A stretch of 64,000 nt of DNA, from contig NZ_CP051488.1 of assembly GCF_014490785.1 (NCBI RefSeq), forward strand, positions 1,674,001 to 1,738,000, written 5' to 3'. This DNA is from Kosakonia sp. SMBL-WEM22 (GTDB lineage: Bacteria; Pseudomonadota; Gammaproteobacteria; Enterobacterales; Enterobacteriaceae). Position 1 is the stretch's first letter; every line of letters starts with the position of its first letter. The notes under the pieces were generated by a model. That model made no database searches. It saw only the letters and a list, made by a program, of their open reading frames with translations, and was not told the origin of the DNA. Shown here piece by piece: positions 61,355 to 64,000 of this stretch. The translations under genes and the position numbers were made by a program.

Positions 61355-62488
61355 GTGAATGACGCTATTCCCCGCCCGCAGGCGAAGAGCCGCAAGGTTC
61401 TGACGCCGCTGCTGGAGATCCGTAACCTGACCAAATCTTTCGACGGCCAGCACGCCGTGGATGATGTCAGCCTGACTATCTATAAAGGCGAAATCTTTGC
61501 CCTGCTCGGCGCATCGGGCTGCGGCAAATCGACGCTGCTGCGCATGCTGGCAGGCTTCGAGCAACCGACCCACGGGCAGATTATGCTCGATGGCGTCGAC
61601 CTGGCCCACGTGCCGCCCTACCTGCGCCCAATCAATATGATGTTCCAGTCTTACGCGCTCTTCCCGCACATGACCGTTGAGCAAAATATCGCTTTTGGTC
61701 TGAAGCAGGACAAGCTGCCGAAAGCGGAGATCGCCAGCCGCGTCGCCGAAATGCTGCATCTTGTACACATGAGCGAGTTTGCTAAACGCAAGCCGCACCA
61801 GCTCTCTGGCGGTCAGCGTCAGCGCGTGGCGCTGGCGCGCAGCCTCGCCAAGCGGCCAAAACTGCTGCTGCTTGATGAACCGATGGGCGCACTGGATAAA
61901 AAGCTGCGCGACCGCATGCAGCTGGAAGTGGTCGATATTCTTGAGCGCGTCGGCGTCACCTGTGTGATGGTGACTCACGATCAGGAAGAGGCGATGACCA
62001 TGGCCGGGCGTATCGCCATTATGAACCGCGGCAAGTTTGTGCAGATTGGCGAGCCGGAAGAGATTTACGAGCATCCGACCACCCGCTACAGCGCCGAGTT
62101 TATTGGCTCGGTCAATGTCTTCGAAGGGTTGCTGAAGGAGCGTCAGGAGGATGGCCTGGTGATTGAGTCGCCGGGGCTGGTGCATCCGCTGAAAGTCGAC
62201 CCCGATGCCTCGGTGGTGGATAACGTGCCGGTCTATGTGGCGCTGCGCCCGGAGAAGATCATGCTGTGCGAGGATCCGCCAGCCGATGGCTACAACTTTG
62301 CCGTCGGTGAAGTGGTGCATATCGCCTACCTGGGCGATCTCTCGATTTATCACGTGCGGTTGCAGAGCGGGCAGATGATCAGCGCCCAGTTGCAAAACGC
62401 GCATCGCTACCGCAAAGGCGCGCCTACATGGGGCGACGAAGTGCGTCTCTGCTGGGATGCCGACAGTTGTGTGGTTCTGACGGTTTAA
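61355..62488 (+). CDS. potG: Putrescine ABC importer ATPase PotG
   Basis: Energises PotHI. GTG at 61355 gives 377 aa, the E. coli length; ATGs at 61328 and 61337 are alternatives. Walker A GASGCGKST at residues 52-60, signature LSGGQRQRV, Walker B LLLLDEPMGALD and a C-terminal TOBE regulatory domain. 9 bp to potH. Confidence 0.96.
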   Translation: MNDAIPRPQAKSRKVLTPLLEIRNLTKSFDGQHAVDDVSLTIYKGEIFALLGASGCGKSTLLRMLAGFEQPTHGQIMLDGVDLAHVPPYLRPINMMFQSYALFPHMTVEQNIAFGLKQDKLPKAEIASRVAEMLHLVHMSEFAKRKPHQLSGGQRQRVALARSLAKRPKLLLLDEPMGALDKKLRDRMQLEVVDILERVGVTCVMVTHDQEEAMTMAGRIAIMNRGKFVQIGEPEEIYEHPTTRYSAEFIGSVNVFEGLLKERQEDGLVIESPGLVHPLKVDPDASVVDNVPVYVALRPEKIMLCEDPPADGYNFAVGEVVHIAYLGDLSIYHVRLQSGQMISAQLQNAHRYRKGAPTWGDEVRLCWDADSCVVLTV

Positions 62489-62497
62489 GGAGCGGCG

Positions 62498-63451
62498 ATG
62501 AGTACACTCGAGCCACCGGCCCGCGTAACAAAACCGGGCGGTGTAAGACTGTGGCTGGCGCGCCTGCAAATGCGCCACGGGCGCAAGCTGGTGATTGCGC
62601 TGCCCTATATCTGGCTGACGCTGCTGTTTCTGCTGCCGTTTTTGATCGTCTTCAAAATCAGCCTCGCGGAGATGGCACGTCAAATCCCGCCCTATACCGA
62701 TCTGCTGGAGTGGGCCGATGGGCAGCTGACGATTACGCTTAATCTCGGCAACTTCCTGCAACTCACTGACGATCCGCTCTATTTCGAGGCGTATTTGCAG
62801 TCGTTGCAGGTTGCGGGTATCTCAACAATCTGCTGTTTGCTGCTCGGCTATCCGCTGGCATGGGCGGTGGCGCACAGTAAGCCGTCGACGCGCAACATTC
62901 TGCTGCTGCTGGTGATTTTGCCGTCGTGGACCTCGTTTCTGATCCGTGTCTACGCCTGGATGGGGATCCTGAAAAACAACGGCGTGCTCAATAACTTTCT
63001 GCTCTGGCTGGGGGTTATCGATCAGCCGCTGACCATTCTGCACACTAATCTCGCGGTCTATATCGGCATTGTCTATGCCTATCTGCCCTTTATGGTGCTG
63101 CCGATCTACACCGCGCTGACGCGTATTGACTACTCGCTGGTGGAAGCCTCTCTCGATCTTGGCGCGCGTCCGCTGAAAACTTTCTTCAGCGTGATTGTGC
63201 CGCTGACCAAAGGGGGAATTATCGCCGGTTCCATGCTGGTGTTTATTCCGGCGGTCGGCGAGTTCGTCATTCCGGAGCTGCTCGGCGGACCGGACAGCAT
63301 CATGATTGGCCGCGTGCTGTGGCAGGAGTTCTTTAATAACCGCGATTGGCCGGTGGCCTCGGCGGTGGCGGTGATCATGCTGCTGCTGTTGATTGTGCCG
63401 ATTATGTGGTTCCACAAGCATCAGCAGAAACAGACAGGGGAGAAGGCATGA
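62498..63451 (+). CDS. potH: Putrescine ABC importer permease PotH
   Basis: Inner-membrane subunit, 317 aa as in E. coli, six membrane segments and the transporter coupling motif ASLDLGARPLKTF. AAGGAGCGG before the ATG. Its stop overlaps the potI start (ATGA), so translation is coupled. Confidence 0.96.
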   Translation: MSTLEPPARVTKPGGVRLWLARLQMRHGRKLVIALPYIWLTLLFLLPFLIVFKISLAEMARQIPPYTDLLEWADGQLTITLNLGNFLQLTDDPLYFEAYLQSLQVAGISTICCLLLGYPLAWAVAHSKPSTRNILLLLVILPSWTSFLIRVYAWMGILKNNGVLNNFLLWLGVIDQPLTILHTNLAVYIGIVYAYLPFMVLPIYTALTRIDYSLVEASLDLGARPLKTFFSVIVPLTKGGIIAGSMLVFIPAVGEFVIPELLGGPDSIMIGRVLWQEFFNNRDWPVASAVAVIMLLLLIVPIMWFHKHQQKQTGEKA

Positions 63452-64000
63452 ACAATTTACCGGTAGTGCGTTCCCCCTGGCGCATCCTGATCCTGGTGAT
63501 TGGATTCACCTTTCTTTATGCCCCGATGTTGATGCTGGTGGTCTACTCTTTTAACAGCTCGAAGCTGGTGACGGTGTGGGCAGGCTGGTCAACGCGCTGG
63601 TACAGCGAGCTGTTCCACGATGACGCGATGATGAGCGCGGTGGGCTTAAGCCTGACGATTGCCGCCTGCGCGGCGACGATGGCGGTGATTTTAGGCACGA
63701 TTGCAGCGGTAGTGATGGTGCGCTTTGGGCGCTTTCGCGGCGCGAACGGCTTCGCCTTTATGATCACCGCGCCGCTGGTAATGCCGGATGTGATCACCGG
63801 TTTGTCGCTGCTGCTACTGTTTGTCGCGCTGGCGCACGCTATTGGCTGGCCAGCGGATCGCGGTATGCTCACCATCTGGCTGGCGCACGTGACTTTCTGT
63901 ACCGCTTATGTGGCGGTGGTGATCTCCTCGCGGCTGCGCGAGCTGGATCGCTCGATTGAAGAGGCGGCGATGGATCTTGGCGCAACGCCGCTGAAGGTTT
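63448..64000 (+). CDS. potI: Putrescine ABC importer permease PotI (3' end outside window)
   Basis: First 184 codons of about 281. Begins at the ATG within ATGA shared with potH. Membrane segments and the coupling motif EEAAMDLGATPLK are visible just before the window ends. Second permease of PotFGHI. Confidence 0.95.
   Translation, partial: MNNLPVVRSPWRILILVIGFTFLYAPMLMLVVYSFNSSKLVTVWAGWSTRWYSELFHDDAMMSAVGLSLTIAACAATMAVILGTIAAVVMVRFGRFRGANGFAFMITAPLVMPDVITGLSLLLLFVALAHAIGWPADRGMLTIWLAHVTFCTAYVAVVISSRLRELDRSIEEAAMDLGATPLKV

Noticed and set aside
61352..62761. 469-codon antisense frame over potG and potH
   Set aside because: Shadow frame; potG and potH are clear orthologues on the plus strand.

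Overview
The window is chromosomal DNA of a member of the Enterobacteriaceae. Most of it follows the Escherichia coli K-12 order ldtB-ybiT-ybiU-ybiV-ybiW-ybiY-moeB-moeA-gsiABCD ... rimO-bssR-yliI-gstB-dacC-deoR-ybjG-mdfA-ybjJ-rybB-ybjL-ybjM-nfsA-rimK-ybjN-potFGHI. It is not E. coli: fsaA, iaaA, ybjH/ybjI, ybjK and grxA-ybjC are missing from their K-12 positions, sugar-use genes are inserted, the LacY resembles the Klebsiella type, and backbone GC looks high. An Enterobacter/Kosakonia/Klebsiella-like genus fits; the genus cannot be fixed from sequence alone.

Layout: (1) 1-3268, end of a beta-glucoside operon (GH1 phospho-beta-glucosidase, PTS EIIC, GntR regulator). (2) 3460-6180, ldtB and ybiT, followed by a hairpin repeat and a tandem REP array. 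(3) 6727-11788, a GH31 glycosidase/MFS permease operon with a divergent LacI-type regulator. (4) 11785-17573, ybiU, ybiV and ybiY-ybiW, each transcript preceded by a copy of the same 14-bp palindrome. (5) 17754-25259, moeBA and the glutathione importer gsiABCD. (6) 25260-29132, an AT-rich island: a decayed tyrosine-recombinase gene split by a 2.5-kb insert that carries a ColE1-type replication origin and small genes, several of them broken. (7) 29358-32138, a lac locus with intact lacI and lacY, two operator-like sites and only a stub of lacZ. (8) 32390-45388, rimO followed by about 11.5 kb of accessory genes (DUF943, cupin, EamA/MocR pair, nucleotidyltransferase, DeoR-type regulator, LysE exporter, an amidase toxin/immunity pair, DUF2625, esterase, phosphatase, HxlR/alcohol dehydrogenase, SH3 protein). 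(9) 45572-64000, backbone from bssR to a truncated potI, including the sRNA RybB.

The functions are mainly carbohydrate uptake and hydrolysis, cell-wall enzymes (ldtB, dacC, ybjG), ABC import (gsi, pot) and stress or drug resistance (mdfA, nfsA, rybB). The most unusual material is the shared palindrome linking ybiU, ybiV and ybiYW, the ColE1-type replicon fossil inside an integrase fossil, and the lac locus that kept permease and repressor but lost beta-galactosidase.
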